NCBI GenBank assembly: GCA_013146195.2
Contig: CM028383.1
Location: 661,128-725,127, forward strand
DNA length: 64,000 nt
Reading direction: 5' to 3'
Source: Codonopsis lanceolata
Lineage: Eukaryota > Streptophyta > Magnoliopsida > Asterales > Campanulaceae
Numbering within the stretch: position 1 is the first letter of the stretch; each line of letters starts with the position of its first letter. Positions 1 to 10,710 of this stretch are shown here, piece after piece. The notes beneath the pieces were generated by a model that did no database searches, had not been told where the DNA came from, and was given only the letters and a program-made list of their open reading frames with translations. Both the position numbers and the translations under genes were made by a program.

Positions 1-123
1 TTGCTTTGATTTTCTGAATTTCAAATTTTGATTTTCTATTATGCTTGTGGTGATGATTCTTTAGATTATTTTGTATTTTTGTAGAATTTACAGTAGTGCC
101 CTAGTCCTGGTTCTGTATGTTTG

Positions 124-727
124 TGTAATATCCTTATCCCGTATTGGGTAGGTGTGGAATTGTGTATAATTTATAAGATGATCATACTCAGCTATTAAGC
201 ACCAACATCATCTATAGACTTTTGAGATAGTTTGTGATAGGCATGATGACCTAATGTGACGCGTGCTTAGTCGATCAGTGCGTGAGTTATGCGTAACGAA
301 TCAGGTTTTTAGGTTCGGGGTGTTACAAATGGTTTTAAAGTGGGTACTGGTTGAAAATGTAGGAACAAAGTGTCGTGCGGACCAAAACGTTACACGGTGG
401 GAGCTACTTCTTGATCCTCGTACGAGCCAGTTCTTAAATCCTGCATCCACCGATGTACGGTTTGGCCTTGATGAGGACGTCAAGGATTTAAGTGGGGGAG
501 ATTGTAATATCCCTATCCCACATTGGGTATGTGTGAAATTGTGTGTAATTTATAAGGGTGGTCACTTTCTACCATTGAGTATCAACATCATTTATAAATT
601 TTGGGTCGATTTGTGGTGATTGGTAAGCCTGATAGCCCAATGTGTTACGTGCTTAGTGAGTTGATGTATGAGCTACACATAACAAATCGAACTTTCGAGA
701 TTAGAATCGGGGAATCGGGGCGTTAGA
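124..727 (+). mobile_element. TRIM (miniature LTR retrotransposon), near complete
   Basis: Two diverged LTRs (124-327 and 503-727) begin TGTAATATCC and end in GTTACA or the mutated GTTAGA. Directly after the first LTR, 330-341 resembles an initiator-Met tRNA primer site (TGGTATCAAAGC in the relative at 54.6 kb). A polypurine tract (490-501) abuts the second LTR. The internal part is only 175 bp and non-coding. This is the layout of a terminal-repeat retrotransposon in miniature, which moves with proteins from other elements. I found no convincing 5-bp target duplication. A related copy lies on the minus strand at 54295-54670. Confidence 0.8.
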
Positions 728-1136
728 TTTTTGGTGGAGACCCAATTTTTTAAGGTCCTCAATTTTTGAGGGTCCTCGTATGTGTACTAAACGTGTTGTA
801 AACTTGTGTATAAAGTGCTTTAATGACAACAATACTGGCATGACTCATGTTTTCTGATTGTAGGGAGAACAATTTTTATTGAGTGTGAATTCGTTTCATT
901 ATTATTTTATAATATAGTTTTATTAAGTATATATTTGGATATAAATGTTCTAGTTGGACTGAGTTTAAAATGTGTGTTGGTCTTGTCTTACGTTTGAGTA
1001 ATAACCGTGACATCTATGCGTAAATAGTAAATATATAATTGTTATTACTCCTAATTTGTAAGGAAGGTAACAAGGTAATTTTTCTAATAGGGTGTTAGTA
1101 TATGTAATATCCCGATAAATATAGTTAAAAATATTA

Positions 1137-1364
1137 CTCTCTCTGTTTTTAAATTCTCGTTCTTTTTTTTTTGTTCGTTTTAAAATAATTGTTCTATTTT
1201 AAAACTTTTTCTTTTAAAAAAACACTTTTATCACTTTACACTTATGTTTTCTAATCACATGTTCAAGGATATTAAAGGAAACCACACATTTTACGAATAT
1301 TTATAATAAATTCAATTACTTTTGTTAAACGATAAATGAGACAATAATTTTAAAATGGTGGGAG
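1137..1364. mobile_element. Stowaway-type MITE (old copy)
   Basis: A 228-bp element begins CTCTCTCTGTTTTTAAA, ends TTTTAAAATGGTGGGAG, and is flanked by TA on both sides. These are degenerate forms of the Stowaway (Tc1/mariner) ends CTCCCTCCGT. The same element sits at the same place in block D (29423-29656), so it predates the C/D duplication. It is non-coding. Confidence 0.75.
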
Positions 1365-1722
1365 TAATTTGTATTAATTAATATTATATTCATTTTGGGC
1401 CTATTTTTAGAAATTGTCAATTTTGTGTTGGGCCAAGCCAATTACTTATTTGGGTAAAATTTTGACTGGTTCATTTTTTGAAATTTCTAATCTCAAAAGT
1501 CCATTGTTTTTTTTTTCAACTGATAAAGTCTATTTTTCTAATTTTTTTTTCCAAAATACCCATATTTTTCACATTGCTACTCTTTATCATAGCAGAAGGG
1601 GCGGAAGACGAACCAATTACATTGATGTACTTGAAACTTGGTCAATTTCCTTTTAACTTTTGCCTAATTAACTAAATCATGCCAAAAGGGAATGGAAGAA
1701 ACACAAACTATGGGAAGGAAGA

Positions 1723-1977
1723 TGTTAAAAATATAGGCCCAATCTATGTAAGCTCATTTGGGCCCATTTACATTGTTAGCTCAATTACTTTGTTTTAGAT
1801 ATAAATTCATGATGTAATAGTTTTTTTAGGAATCAATTCAATTTAATAAACTGTTTCTCTTCTTTCTATTCCTTTTACTGCGTATTCTCTTCCTCTCTCA
1901 ATAACCTCCGGCCACCACCGTCAATGGTGGTGGTCCGGCTATCCTCAACCCTTCATCCAAATATACGAATTTTAACA
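1723..1977 (+). repeat. 5' LTR of the eIF5-carrying element
   Basis: 255 bp with TG...CA ends, followed immediately by the primer site. It differs from the 3' LTR at only a handful of positions. Confidence 0.92.
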
Positions 1978-2941
1978 TGGTATCAGAGCATCGATCTGAA
2001 TCAATTCTTCTTCCGCACCAAAATAACTCTGATAACGAAAATAAAAAATCTGAAAAATCTCCATTTCATTTGCAATATCTCATATAGTCGTTTCTGTAGA
2101 TCTAGAGATCCGTCCATCATTCACTTTCTGAATCCACACGAAATATCGACGATTGTTGGTAATCTATTGGCCCAATCCAACGACGGATCATTCCATCAGA
2201 AACAGAGGTTAAGATTCCATTTGGCCGTCGGAATCGATCCACATCTCTTCAGCCAGAGAACCCTTTATGTTCCTGGATTATTGCCGGAGAATCAAGAATC
2301 GCTGCCATTGAAAATCCAATCGAAGTCTGAATCAATACTCCTGGGCTTCATCTGCTACATCCATGGCGTTCCAGCCTCTCTATGAAAATCAAGAAGGGCA
2401 AGAGTGAAAAAGACAGAGAGAGAGGCGAAGGCGGGTTCTGGCAGAGAATCAAGATCGCTGCCAGTGTTTGTCTCCTTCTAAGAAAAGGTTTGAACACCCG
2501 ATCTTGCTTTCTCAAATTCCCTTACAATTCAATGAAATTCAATGATGTCTGAGATGGGTTCTTATTTGATTATCTCAATAATATACAAAACTCATAACCC
2601 ACTCAAATTTTCACTTCAGATTTGTGTTTTTAATCATTCTTGATCTAGACCTATAAAGCCCATAATTTCTCTCTCTCTCTCTCTCTCTCTCTATCCCTTC
2701 GTTTTTTATTTGAGATTTGCCCCATCCTCGGCATTGTTGAATTTGACCGTGAACCAGACGGGGGTTGCCGTAATAAAGCCTTCGATTTGAAGTGCATGGT
2801 GGGTTTGTGACAATGGAGAATCATAATATGTTGGCAATACCCAGTTCTTCACTGTGGATAATTAATCAGTGTGGTGATTGTTGTCAATTAAAGATCTGTT
2901 GGAAGAATGGAAGAAGACACCCAATTATATTTTAGTTGGGT

Positions 2942-3176
2942 CTCTGTTTCAGTATTTCCATAGCGATAATACTGAACATATTTCTTGATGAAGTTCTCAA
3001 GAAGTCCCGCTAATTTGGCAGTGTCATGCCCCCCATTCACATGTGCAGTTCCGGATTTCTCATCAAATTTAGACGGGGCTCCAAGCTCGCAACCTGAAAA
3101 ATTTTGTGGTGTAGGCTGCAGGTCTACCCAAGGCCATAGCAATATCAACCATGTTGACCACATTGGTCTTGATACC
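2942..3176 (-). pseudogene. Captured fragment of translation initiation factor eIF5
   Basis: Read on the minus strand, the fragment carries conserved eIF5 sequence in order: TNVVNMVDIA, then GCELGAPSKFDEKSG, then DTAKLAGLLENFIKKYVQ, then GNTETE. In plant eIF5 this spans the core of the N-terminal domain, which drives GTP hydrolysis on eIF2, up to its zinc-binding ribbon. A one-base insertion near 3093-3100 shifts the frame between the first and second motifs. The first two zinc-binding cysteines, expected as C-x2-C just before GN-ETE, read as tyrosines. It lies antisense inside an LTR element with no introns visible across the captured part. It is a non-functional transduplicate. Confidence 0.87.
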
Positions 3177-3579
3177 AAATTATATTTGTGTTGGTCTCTG
3201 ATTGAACTTCATTGATTTGACCAAAGTCAAATGTTGACTTGGTTTTTCATATCACTGTATGGTCGGTGTCCGATTCATATTTTCAGATTAAGGATGTAAT
3301 CTTTACGGACAGAAAAGTTCGATTTGAGATACACCTTCGTCATCTACTAGCCATTAATCGAGCAAACTTTTCGGGGATTGACTCCTGTTTGGGCTTCTCA
3401 ACATCTACTACAAGTGTTCGGGGTGATCCGTTTGTGGGCTTCAATCAACTTGTTTGACATCTTGATAAAGATTGTTACTATTCAGGCCCAAAGTGGCATA
3501 TTCGCCGTAAAAGCTCATTTGTTTTTATCTCTCCAACTCGAACATTTCACAATAGTTGTGTGTTCGAGTTAAGGGGGAG

Positions 3580-3835
3580 TGTTAAAAATATAGGTCCAAT
3601 CCATGTAAGCCCATTTGGGCCCATTTACATTGTTAGCTCAATTACTTTGTTTTAGATATAAATTCATGATGTAATAGTTTTTTTTAGGAATCAATTCAAT
3701 TTAATAAACTGTTTCTCTTCTTTCTATTCCTTCTACTGCGTATTCTCTTCCTCTCTCAATAACCTCCAGCCACCACCGTCAATGGTGGTGGTCCGGCTAT
3801 CCTCAACGCTTCATCCAAATATACGAATTTTAACA
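3580..3835 (+). repeat. 3' LTR of the eIF5-carrying element
   Basis: 256 bp, preceded by the polypurine tract AAGGGGGAG and followed by the target duplication GAAGA. Confidence 0.92.
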
Positions 3836-4073
3836 GAAGAACATTGCGAATGGGAAATAGTGGAGGCTTAATCGGTTGACAACCCTCTTGGAATGTCACT
3901 TTGAGACTCGATCAGGTTGGAACTTGGAAGACACTCATCTATCAAGCACATTCTATATATAGGCATAACATCTTTGTGCTCGGTCGGTATCCTAATAGTT
4001 TCAGAATGTTAGAGATTATAACTTACAAGGCTCTGGGATGGAGTTTTTAAAGTCATTCCCGTACCTTCCTCTT

Positions 4074-4680
4074 AGCAGTAACCAGTACCACTGCTGCAAT
4101 TGCTTCCTCCTCCTTGATTTCCATCTCTTTTTCTTCTTCTGAAAGTCAAACACCTCCTTGAGATAGATAGATAAAGAGAGAGTAAATGGGTTTGAAAAAT
4201 TGGGGGTTCCTCCTCTCTCCCTCTCTCTTTGTATAAATGATTTATGAATCGTGGTGCATAAAGTTTTGAATCGCGGTGCATTTTCAAAAAATTGGGGGTT
4301 CCTCCTCTTGGCAGTAACCGGTACCACTGCTACAATTGCTTCCTCCTCCTTGATTTCCATCTCTTCTTCTTCTTCTGAAAGTCAAACACCTCCTTCAGAT
4401 AGATAGATAAAGAGAGTAAATGGGTTTGAAAATTTGGGGGTTCCTCCCCCCTCTCTCTCTCTATATCTTTGTATAAATGAGTTTTGAATCGTGGTGCATA
4501 AAGTTTTGAATCGCGGTGCATTTTCTAAAAAAAAAAAAGAAGAACCGCAGTTCAGAATTTTTTTGAATCGTAGTGCATACATTCTTGAATCGCGATGCAT
4601 TTTCAAAAAAGGTTGAATCGCAGTTCATAATTTTTTGAAATCCTGGTGTATAATTTTTTAATCGCAGTGCATTTTTGTAA
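4074..4680. repeat. Local tandem duplication and GAATCGCGGTGCAT minisatellite
   Basis: A unit of about 238 bp beginning CAGTAACCAGTACCACTGCT (4074) is repeated from 4312. Block D has a single unit at 30244. Both contain degenerate copies of GAATCGCGGTGCAT, which continue as a short irregular array to about 4670. Open frames across it are low-complexity and are not regarded as genes. Confidence 0.8.
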
Positions 4681-4886
4681 CGCATCCCAGGCTTATTAAG
4701 GGTATTGTAGTCATTTCGGTTCTAAAAGTGTCATTTTTATGTTAAAAAATGAGTGTATTGTAGCGATTAAGAAATTTAAAAAGTGGTTCGGCCTGTAATT
4801 TCTCCTATTTATTTGATTAATTATATTGTTAATGGTATTGAGCTCGATTAATTACTTTTTCTTAAATGGTATGTCGGGTCAAATGG

Positions 4887-5293
4887 TGTAATATACCCAA
4901 AGTTTTGAATAATTTTTTTGATTATATTATTAATAGTGTAATTTGTTTTTGGGCTAACCTTAAATATTTTGGGCCTATTTTGTTTCGGCAGAAAATCCCC
5001 AAAGTTAGCCCATAAGTACTTTAATTTGTTTGGGCTTCTACTAAGTTAGTAATGAGCCCGTTTGATTTGGGCTTGACCCATTATTTGGTAGTTAGTGTTA
5101 AATAGCAATAAAAATAGAGTAAATGCATGTTTAACAAAAAACAGTAAAGCAAAGAAGAATAAATCAGAAAATGAGTAGACGCAGACAACAGGGAAGATGA
5201 AACGGGGGAAAAATCGATTGACAAAGGATAACAAATAGTCCCTCGTTGTAAAAGGGAGAGAGATGAAGAAAATCAGTTTTTTTTCCAAGCAAG

Positions 5294-5337
<44 letters not shown>

Positions 5338-5617
5338 AACTCGTGAGAGAAGTCACCGACAAGACGAACAATAGGAGGGCGACGGAAGAGGAAGGAAAGT
5401 CGTCGGTGGTTTGGCAAAGCTGAATCAAGGTAAGATAGTTCATTCTGAATCATAGAATTTTTGAGGTGGGTTTTAGAATTTCAATTGTAAAAGCTAAATA
5501 GAGTTTAAATTGTCTCCATCCTTGAATTTTAGAATTTTGATAACAAATAGGTAACTGGGTTCTATAGAGATAACATGTATATCAGTTTTGAAATTTAATA
5601 TTGGTAGTGGGTTTAAT
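4887..5617 (+). repeat. Decayed LTR-like sequence, related to 57367-57900
   Basis: Starts TGTAATATACCCAAAG and shares a succession of motifs (GGGCCTATTTTGTTT, GTTTGGGCTTCTAC) with 57367 onward. It looks like one LTR of an old Ty3/gypsy element. A purine stretch containing a (GA)n run (5298-5333) precedes a splice-donor-like CAAG/GTAAGATAG at about 5427. The other LTR and the internal region are not visible nearby. The right boundary is uncertain. Confidence 0.45.
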
Positions 5618-5979
5618 TTTGATAGTACTTAATAAATATAATGAGGAAAAAAGAAAAAAAGGAGCCCATCATTTGTCTTTATTGAAGTAGATAGGAAATT
5701 AAATTGTTAGACATTGCTTGAAAGAAACCTCCTGCTGCATGCCAGCCTGCCATTGTTATTTCTATTTCTATTGTAGTTGCTACTTGCTGCTACTAGTGCT
5801 ATGTTGCGACTTAAATTATTTGCAGAAAGAGGAAACGGAAAGAAACTGATTTCAACAACTTTGCTCTTCTCTTCTTCGCTCCTTTTTAGCCATTGCTTCT
5901 TTGCTACTTCTTTAGACATTGCTTTCGACCTTCAAATTGATTTCTCTGCAGTGATGTCGATGGACCTCCAACCCACACT

Positions 5980-6337
5980 ATGAGCCATTACAACAACTAT
6001 TGGGTTTTTGGGAACCCTAACCATCAGGCGGAGGAAGAACAAGAAAAGGAAGAAATGTCGACACGACCCGGCCAACAAACCGCCTTACTGACCACAACCT
6101 CCAACATGACGAGGTTACGGTGGAAGAGGAAGACGATGGGGAGGACGAGGAAATAGAGGAGAATGACTTTAACGGGTACTGCAATCTTTGTCCCAAAACC
6201 TTTCCCACTCTCTCAATGTGAAGAACCAGATGAAAAAACATAATGAGGCGAGAGTTGTTTGCCCCAACCCCAACTGTGCCCGTCGGTTCCGAAACGTTGC
6301 AGAACGTACCAATCATTGTGAGAGAAGACAACACTAG
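5980..6337 (+). pseudogene. C2H2 zinc-finger protein remnant (block A copy)
   Basis: An acidic stretch (EEEDDGEDEEIEEND) leads into CNLCPKTFPTLS, the first half of a C2H2 finger. After a one-base frame slip the frame continues to MKKHNEARVVC, giving C-x2-C-x12-Q-x3-H with the first histidine replaced by glutamine. A second finger, CPNPNCARRF...NHCERRQH, fits C-x4-C-x12-H-x5-H and ends at a TAG (6335-6337). A basic stretch upstream in another frame (RRRKNKKRKK) could be a nuclear localisation signal. The true start cannot be settled because several frames are needed. It is probably a broken DNA-binding protein gene. Block B carries a shorter version. Confidence 0.62.
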
Positions 6338-6819
6338 GCTGTTTTACTTTCCTACTTTTGTTTTTCTGTTCTTTTTTTTTTCTGTGTTGTTGAGGTTTTC
6401 TCTCTTCCAGTTGTAATGTTGGTTGATGTATTGTGTTCTTGTGTTTTTGTGGTCCGATTGAGGTAGTATGATTTATGTTTGAGTTCAGTTTCTCTTAATT
6501 TCTTCAAGAGTTATTGGCAACAATAGCTATGAACTTTTAGTAGAAGTTGCAGTATAACTAGCTATATTAGTACTACTACTAAAAAGCAAGCTTGTAGAGT
6601 TCATTGTAGGGATATTGTTGTTTATGAGGGACTCGGTACTTGAAATGTTCATGTTTCTAGCTACTTTCTAAGCACCATATCTAACTGCAGATCATGTGTT
6701 CAATTATCTTTCTATTCTTTGGCCTTTTTTCCATGATTTGATTGTATATGTTTTTTTTTTTTAATTTCAAAGCTAAGTAGGTAAGAATTCAGAGATGGTT
6801 CTTGAAATATATATCTGGG

Positions 6820-7160
6820 GGTAGCTTTAACTATGTTTTTGCAAGTGTGATAGCCAACGTATGTGATATATATGGTACATGTTAGAGTCATCTTCCATTC
6901 TAATTTGAACTTGTTTATGTGCTTTGCAGCCTTGATCATACTTGTGTGCATGTGCACCTAAAGTAGCACCTGTACATTGAAAATATAAAAAAAAAGGAAG
7001 CAAAATTATTAAATTATATAGTAAGCACTCCAGTTGAGACTAAAGTGGGACCTTTGGGTACTTGGCATTTAGAATCTCCTTCTGTCCATATTTCCACCAT
7101 GCATATTCATCATCTGAAAATGAAATGGGAGCAACTATGATCCTTGAATCTGATGTCTTT
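6820..7160 (-). pseudogene. Group III WRKY transcription factor remnant (block A copy)
   Basis: Minus-strand exon 7160-7052 follows a TTTGCAG acceptor and encodes DDEYAWWKYGQKEILNAKYPK, a WRKY DNA-binding strand in which the invariant heptapeptide WRKYGQK reads WWKYGQK. A GT donor follows, at the usual WRKY-domain intron site. After a roughly 80-bp intron ending TGTACAG, the second exon (6969-6820) carries CYFRCT, then KYDQGCKAHKQVQ, then GYHTCKN. This gives the C-x7-C...H-x-C zinc site of group III. Small insertions break the frame between these motifs. The same changes occur in block B, so the gene was broken before the block duplicated. Confidence 0.87.
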
Positions 7161-7659
7161 CTGCAAACACATACAAGGAGTAATCTCCCACCTTTAGCAG
7201 CTTTATAAGTCTGAAAACCAATGAATCTTAGCAAGTTTAGGTTAATTTGTTGAGAACTCATAATTTTGAAAAGCATCGACGGTTTAATTCAATACTTATG
7301 CCGATATGCACGTGAAGATTGAGAAACTTTATAATGATCCGAGTAAGCAAACACAAATGATTGTTTCATAGCTGTTGTGCGCAGTGATTAAGAGTATAGT
7401 GGTTAAGGGCCTGATTGTTGTCTCGTTTCTTTTAATAATAATAATTATTATTATCTTTTTTTAAATCTGGTTTTTCTTTATCGAAGAAGAACAGACAATA
7501 ACTAGGCATTAGCCAGGGCCGGTCCTGAACTTTTGGTGGTCCAGAGCGAAAAAAAAAGGGAGAATTTCAAGTTGGTACAATTTTGAAAACATGTTTTCAT
7601 CTAGAACCATCAATTTTTTGGACATTTCATGTAACTACAAATTGCTTGCCAAATGACAA

Positions 7660-7995
7660 AAATATCATTAATGAAAACTCTGATGCGAAAAATCAACCTG
7701 ATGCCAGACATCAGAAATCAACCTGATGTCAAAATTAACCTGATGCCAGGCATCAGAAATCAACCTGAAATCAACCTGATGCCAGGCATCAGAAATCAAC
7801 CTGATGCCAAAAATCAACCTGATGTCAAGCATCAGAAATCAAATTTTGGCATCAGGACTGTTTTCACCATTATTTCAAGACAAAAAAAATCAAAAAATTT
7901 TGATGCCAATGCTAGGCATCAGAACTCTTTTCACAATTTTTTCAATACAAAAAAATCCAAAAATTCTGATGCCAATGCTAGACATCAGAATATTA
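7660..7995. repeat. GATGCCAGGCATCAG minisatellite
   Basis: About a dozen irregular copies of CCTGATGCCAGGCATCAGAAATCAA-like units. GATGCC and GGCATC make each unit partly palindromic. The open frames across the array are repeat artefacts. Confidence 0.8.
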
Positions 7996-8883
7996 CAATA
8001 TCAAACTTTACCACTTTTACATAAACCATCAATCACAATACTACAGTCCACATATCCCATAACCTTGACTCATTCTTCTTTTGTAGAAATTTATATGCCT
8101 CCAATATTTTCCCCTCTTTCCATAGGCTGTGCAACAAGATATTACAAGTGTAAGTATTTGGAAAACAACCATTACTCATCATTTGATGTAGAAGATTATT
8201 GACTATAGTTACTTTCCCTTTTCTACAATACCCATGAAGTTGAATGCTATAAGTGGCTATAGATTTAACAAATACCCCGCTACCCCTTCCTCAATCTTGT
8301 GTAGGTCTAAGATCGGTCTTAGTTCGCTTTCAATCGGCTTCTTTCCACTTGAAGAAAGTTCCATGCAAATGGCAACATTCAAGTCCCTGACGACGGCATT
8401 TTAAGTAATTTTCGATCTTTGCATTTACCTTACCTCTCCGATACCATGCCTGCAGTAAAAATATATATTGGAATATGTCAACAAGAACAAGATATTACAA
8501 CTTTCCTCAATTTTCTCAGAGCCCAAATAGCATATAATCATTTCAAGTTCACCCCACATAAGATATAAACTTGGCAAGCAAAATGACAATTTTAAAAACT
8601 ACTCAAAAAAATGCATATCTCACAGTTATAGATTATTACACTAATACAACCCGAGTGGTTTGTGTTTAGTAACCAACTAAGAGAAGCAGGGCCTAAATAT
8701 TATTAGTGTGCATACAAATAGGCACACTAAAAGTCTTATGCATGAAAAAAGAAACCAGCTTGCCTATGCAGCGCAATATAAACTACAAAATTATCATATT
8801 GCATTAGTATATTAACATTTAATGCTTGGGGTGGGAACAAGTCAAACAATCAACTTTCTAGGGATCAAAATCTGCATGGCAAA

Positions 8884-9119
8884 CAAATGATTCAACTTTT
8901 TTTTTTAACCAGGTTGAATCCTGGGGTAGTAGTTCCGTCCCTCATTGCTACTACCAGGAAAATCGCGAGAATGTGCAGAAATGATCTGAGGGTTTGAAAC
9001 GAGTGCAAGCGATAACACATACAGGTCGACCTCGAGAAAGAAAGCAAAGTGCTTCCACCAAGTATCGAACCCACGCTGCATGCCTCCAGCATCTTATGTC
9101 CCCCTCACCGAACAAGATT
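8884..9119 (-). mobile_element. tRNA-derived SINE-like element
   Basis: On the minus strand a pol III B-box-like GGGTTCGATACTTGG (9072-9058) lies near the 5' end, and the element finishes in a run of A (plus-strand T run at 8897-8906). An A-box match upstream of it is weak. The size of about 230 bp fits plant SINEs. A target duplication is only hinted at (TTGAAT near both ends). It is nested in the hAT element. Confidence 0.5.
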
Positions 9120-9506
9120 AGAATTCAATTAGCTGTATCAAGTAGCCTTCTTCAAATATAAACTTCAAACATTGCAAAATAAGAGCTTGCTAAAATTAAG
9201 CAGTTGTTCCCGTCACCCAGTATTAACACCATCCAAACAAGGCGAAATCGAGATTTACATATCTTGAATTTCAAGCAAGACATTTGTAGATCCAGCTAAA
9301 ATCAACATGAAATAACAGGTATTATATAATCAAACTCCCATTTTAGACATGCATCACTGGATCCAATAGAGTCAAACACCTAATCAAGTAAGATTTCCTA
9401 GAGAAATTACCCAGATCAGTAAACAAGATAACTGATTCAAAACAGTAGAAATGATCGAATTTCACGGTATGTAAATCGAATCAAATGAAATTGTAATTGA
9501 TAATAT

Positions 9507-10130
9507 TCAGGAAATGAAGATCTGGTCGAAGGATCTTACGAATTCAAAATTTTTGTAGATCTGAAACCGTGGACATATGTATGAAGATCCTTTCCAGAAA
9601 ACTAATTCAAATAGCCCCCGACTATCGACTACTCTCTCTCTGCAGGGGGGTTTTATGGGTTTTATGAGAAGATCAGGGATGATCGTTGGAGAAGTTTGGG
9701 GGTTAACCGATTTGGAATAGGGCGAGGCTGGCGGCTGGAAGCTTGTTGAATCGACCATGGAGGATAATGACTGCGAGAGCAAATCTGAGATGGCAGATGC
9801 TAGTCCGGCGATGGAAGAAGAAGAAGTGATCGATCGGATCACGAGGCCTCTTGAAAATCGACCAAAGATGAAGTGGAGGTGGTGTTGGATCTGAGGCGAA
9901 ATCGAAGCTGGAAAGGCCGCCGGGTTTGAAGGCTGGAGTGAACTCGCTTGGCGAAGCTCGACGATGACGGTGAAGACGACATGTCTTGGACGCTGCCTTG
10001 TTGTAAACTGGGAGATGAAGAACAATGATGTAGATGGCGGCTGGGTTTGTTTTTGGATGAGAGGATGGAGCCGTTTAGATTCGGCCGAGCGGGGAGAAAT
10101 GGGTGGCGTAGGCGAGAGAAATACACGAAA
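9507..10130 (-). other. Possible captured gene leader within the hAT element
   Basis: The minus strand is C/T-rich with exon-like composition, unlike the AT-rich flanks. It stays open for 247 codons and shows a plausible GT donor (GTAAGATCC at about 9536). This resembles the 5' untranslated region and first exon of a plant gene. I recognise no protein domain. Both strands have open frames here, so coding is not established. Confidence 0.3.
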
Positions 10131-10710
10131 AATCAAAATAACCGAGTTACTAAGGTACAGACTTAGACATAAAGGGCAGCGACGTACTTTCGCCTCAAAA
10201 TTGTACCTAAAAGATATATCCAAAAAATAACTGAATTGATTTGAAAACATGTTTTAAAAAATGTACCGACTTGTAATTTTTTCAAAAAAAAATTAGGGCC
10301 CCTTAAAAAAATATTAGATAAGAAAATAAGTATTAAATAATTACTGAAAACTGTTATTTTTCATTCGTTAAAATAATTTGCAATAAAAAGAATATACTCT
10401 AATCAATTTTTTGCTTTTATTTAGATTTTGACTTCTGGATGTATATTTTTTTTGGGAACATGTATTATGCACTATAAATTTAAGTAAAAAAAACAAGGAT
10501 TAAATAAACATAAGTCCTCGTTTCACTCAAACCCTTTACACAATCACCCAACCAATTGAACCTAAAGACAATTCCTTTCCTAAGTTTATATTCTTTATAA
10601 TATATCTAAATTAAACTAGCCTACACAAATATAAAATTGGCCCCTATTACATTGGGGGCCCTGTTCGCTCGATCACTTTGAACTCCCCCAAAACCGGGTC
10701 TGGCATTAGC

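Larger units (their letters stand above)
1723..3835 (+). mobile_element. Non-autonomous LTR retrotransposon carrying an eIF5 fragment
   Basis: LTRs of 255 and 256 bp (1723-1977 and 3580-3835) start TGTTAAAAATATAGG and end TTTTAACA. The primer site TGGTATCAGAGC (1978-1989, initiator-Met tRNA) follows the first, and the purine tract AAGGGGGAG (3571-3579) precedes the second. A perfect 5-bp target duplication GAAGA flanks the element (1718-1722 and 3836-3840). Block D keeps the empty site near 30007-30015. The 1.6-kb interior encodes no gag or pol but holds an antisense translation-factor fragment. The two LTRs are nearly identical, so insertion is recent. Confidence 0.92.
822..4690. repeat. Block C, paralogue of block D (22142-30545)
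   Basis: From 822 (TGACAACAATACTGGCATGA) the sequence matches block D almost base for base, starting directly after the N gap at 22142. The match resumes after each insertion and runs to the GAATCGCGGTGCAT repeats near 4670 and 30540. Block C lacks the MULE, the younger Stowaway and the solo LTR of D, while D lacks the LTR element at 1723-3835. It is either an old segmental duplication or two copies of a larger unnamed repeat. No gene is recognised in the shared sequence. Confidence 0.85.
7514..10702. mobile_element. Non-autonomous hAT transposon, 3.2 kb
   Basis: Starts CAGGGCCGGTCCTG and ends with the imperfect inverse AACCGGGTCTG. It is flanked by a perfect 8-bp duplication GCATTAGC (7506-7513 and 10703-10710). 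Block B keeps the empty site at about 48200 (GGCATTAGCC, one copy). No hAT transposase is recognisable. The cargo is a short minisatellite, a tRNA-type SINE and a gene-leader-like segment. It inserted after blocks A and B separated. Confidence 0.9.

Noticed and set aside
1924..2385. 153-codon plus-strand frame starting in the 5' LTR of the eIF5-carrying element
   Set aside because: It starts in the LTR, crosses the primer site and has no gag features. It is fortuitous.
4016..4685. Several overlapping minus-strand open frames of 63-114 codons
   Set aside because: They cross a tandem duplication and the GAATCGCGGTGCAT minisatellite. The peptides repeat the same low-complexity segments and have no domain.
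4887..5617. Complete LTR retrotransposon between 4887 and 57900
   Set aside because: The two LTR-like sequences are 52 kb apart in a patchwork of unrelated elements. They are copies of one family, not a pair.
9507..10250. 247-codon minus-strand frame as a gene
   Set aside because: Serine/proline-rich and open on both strands with no domain. Kept only as a possible captured leader.
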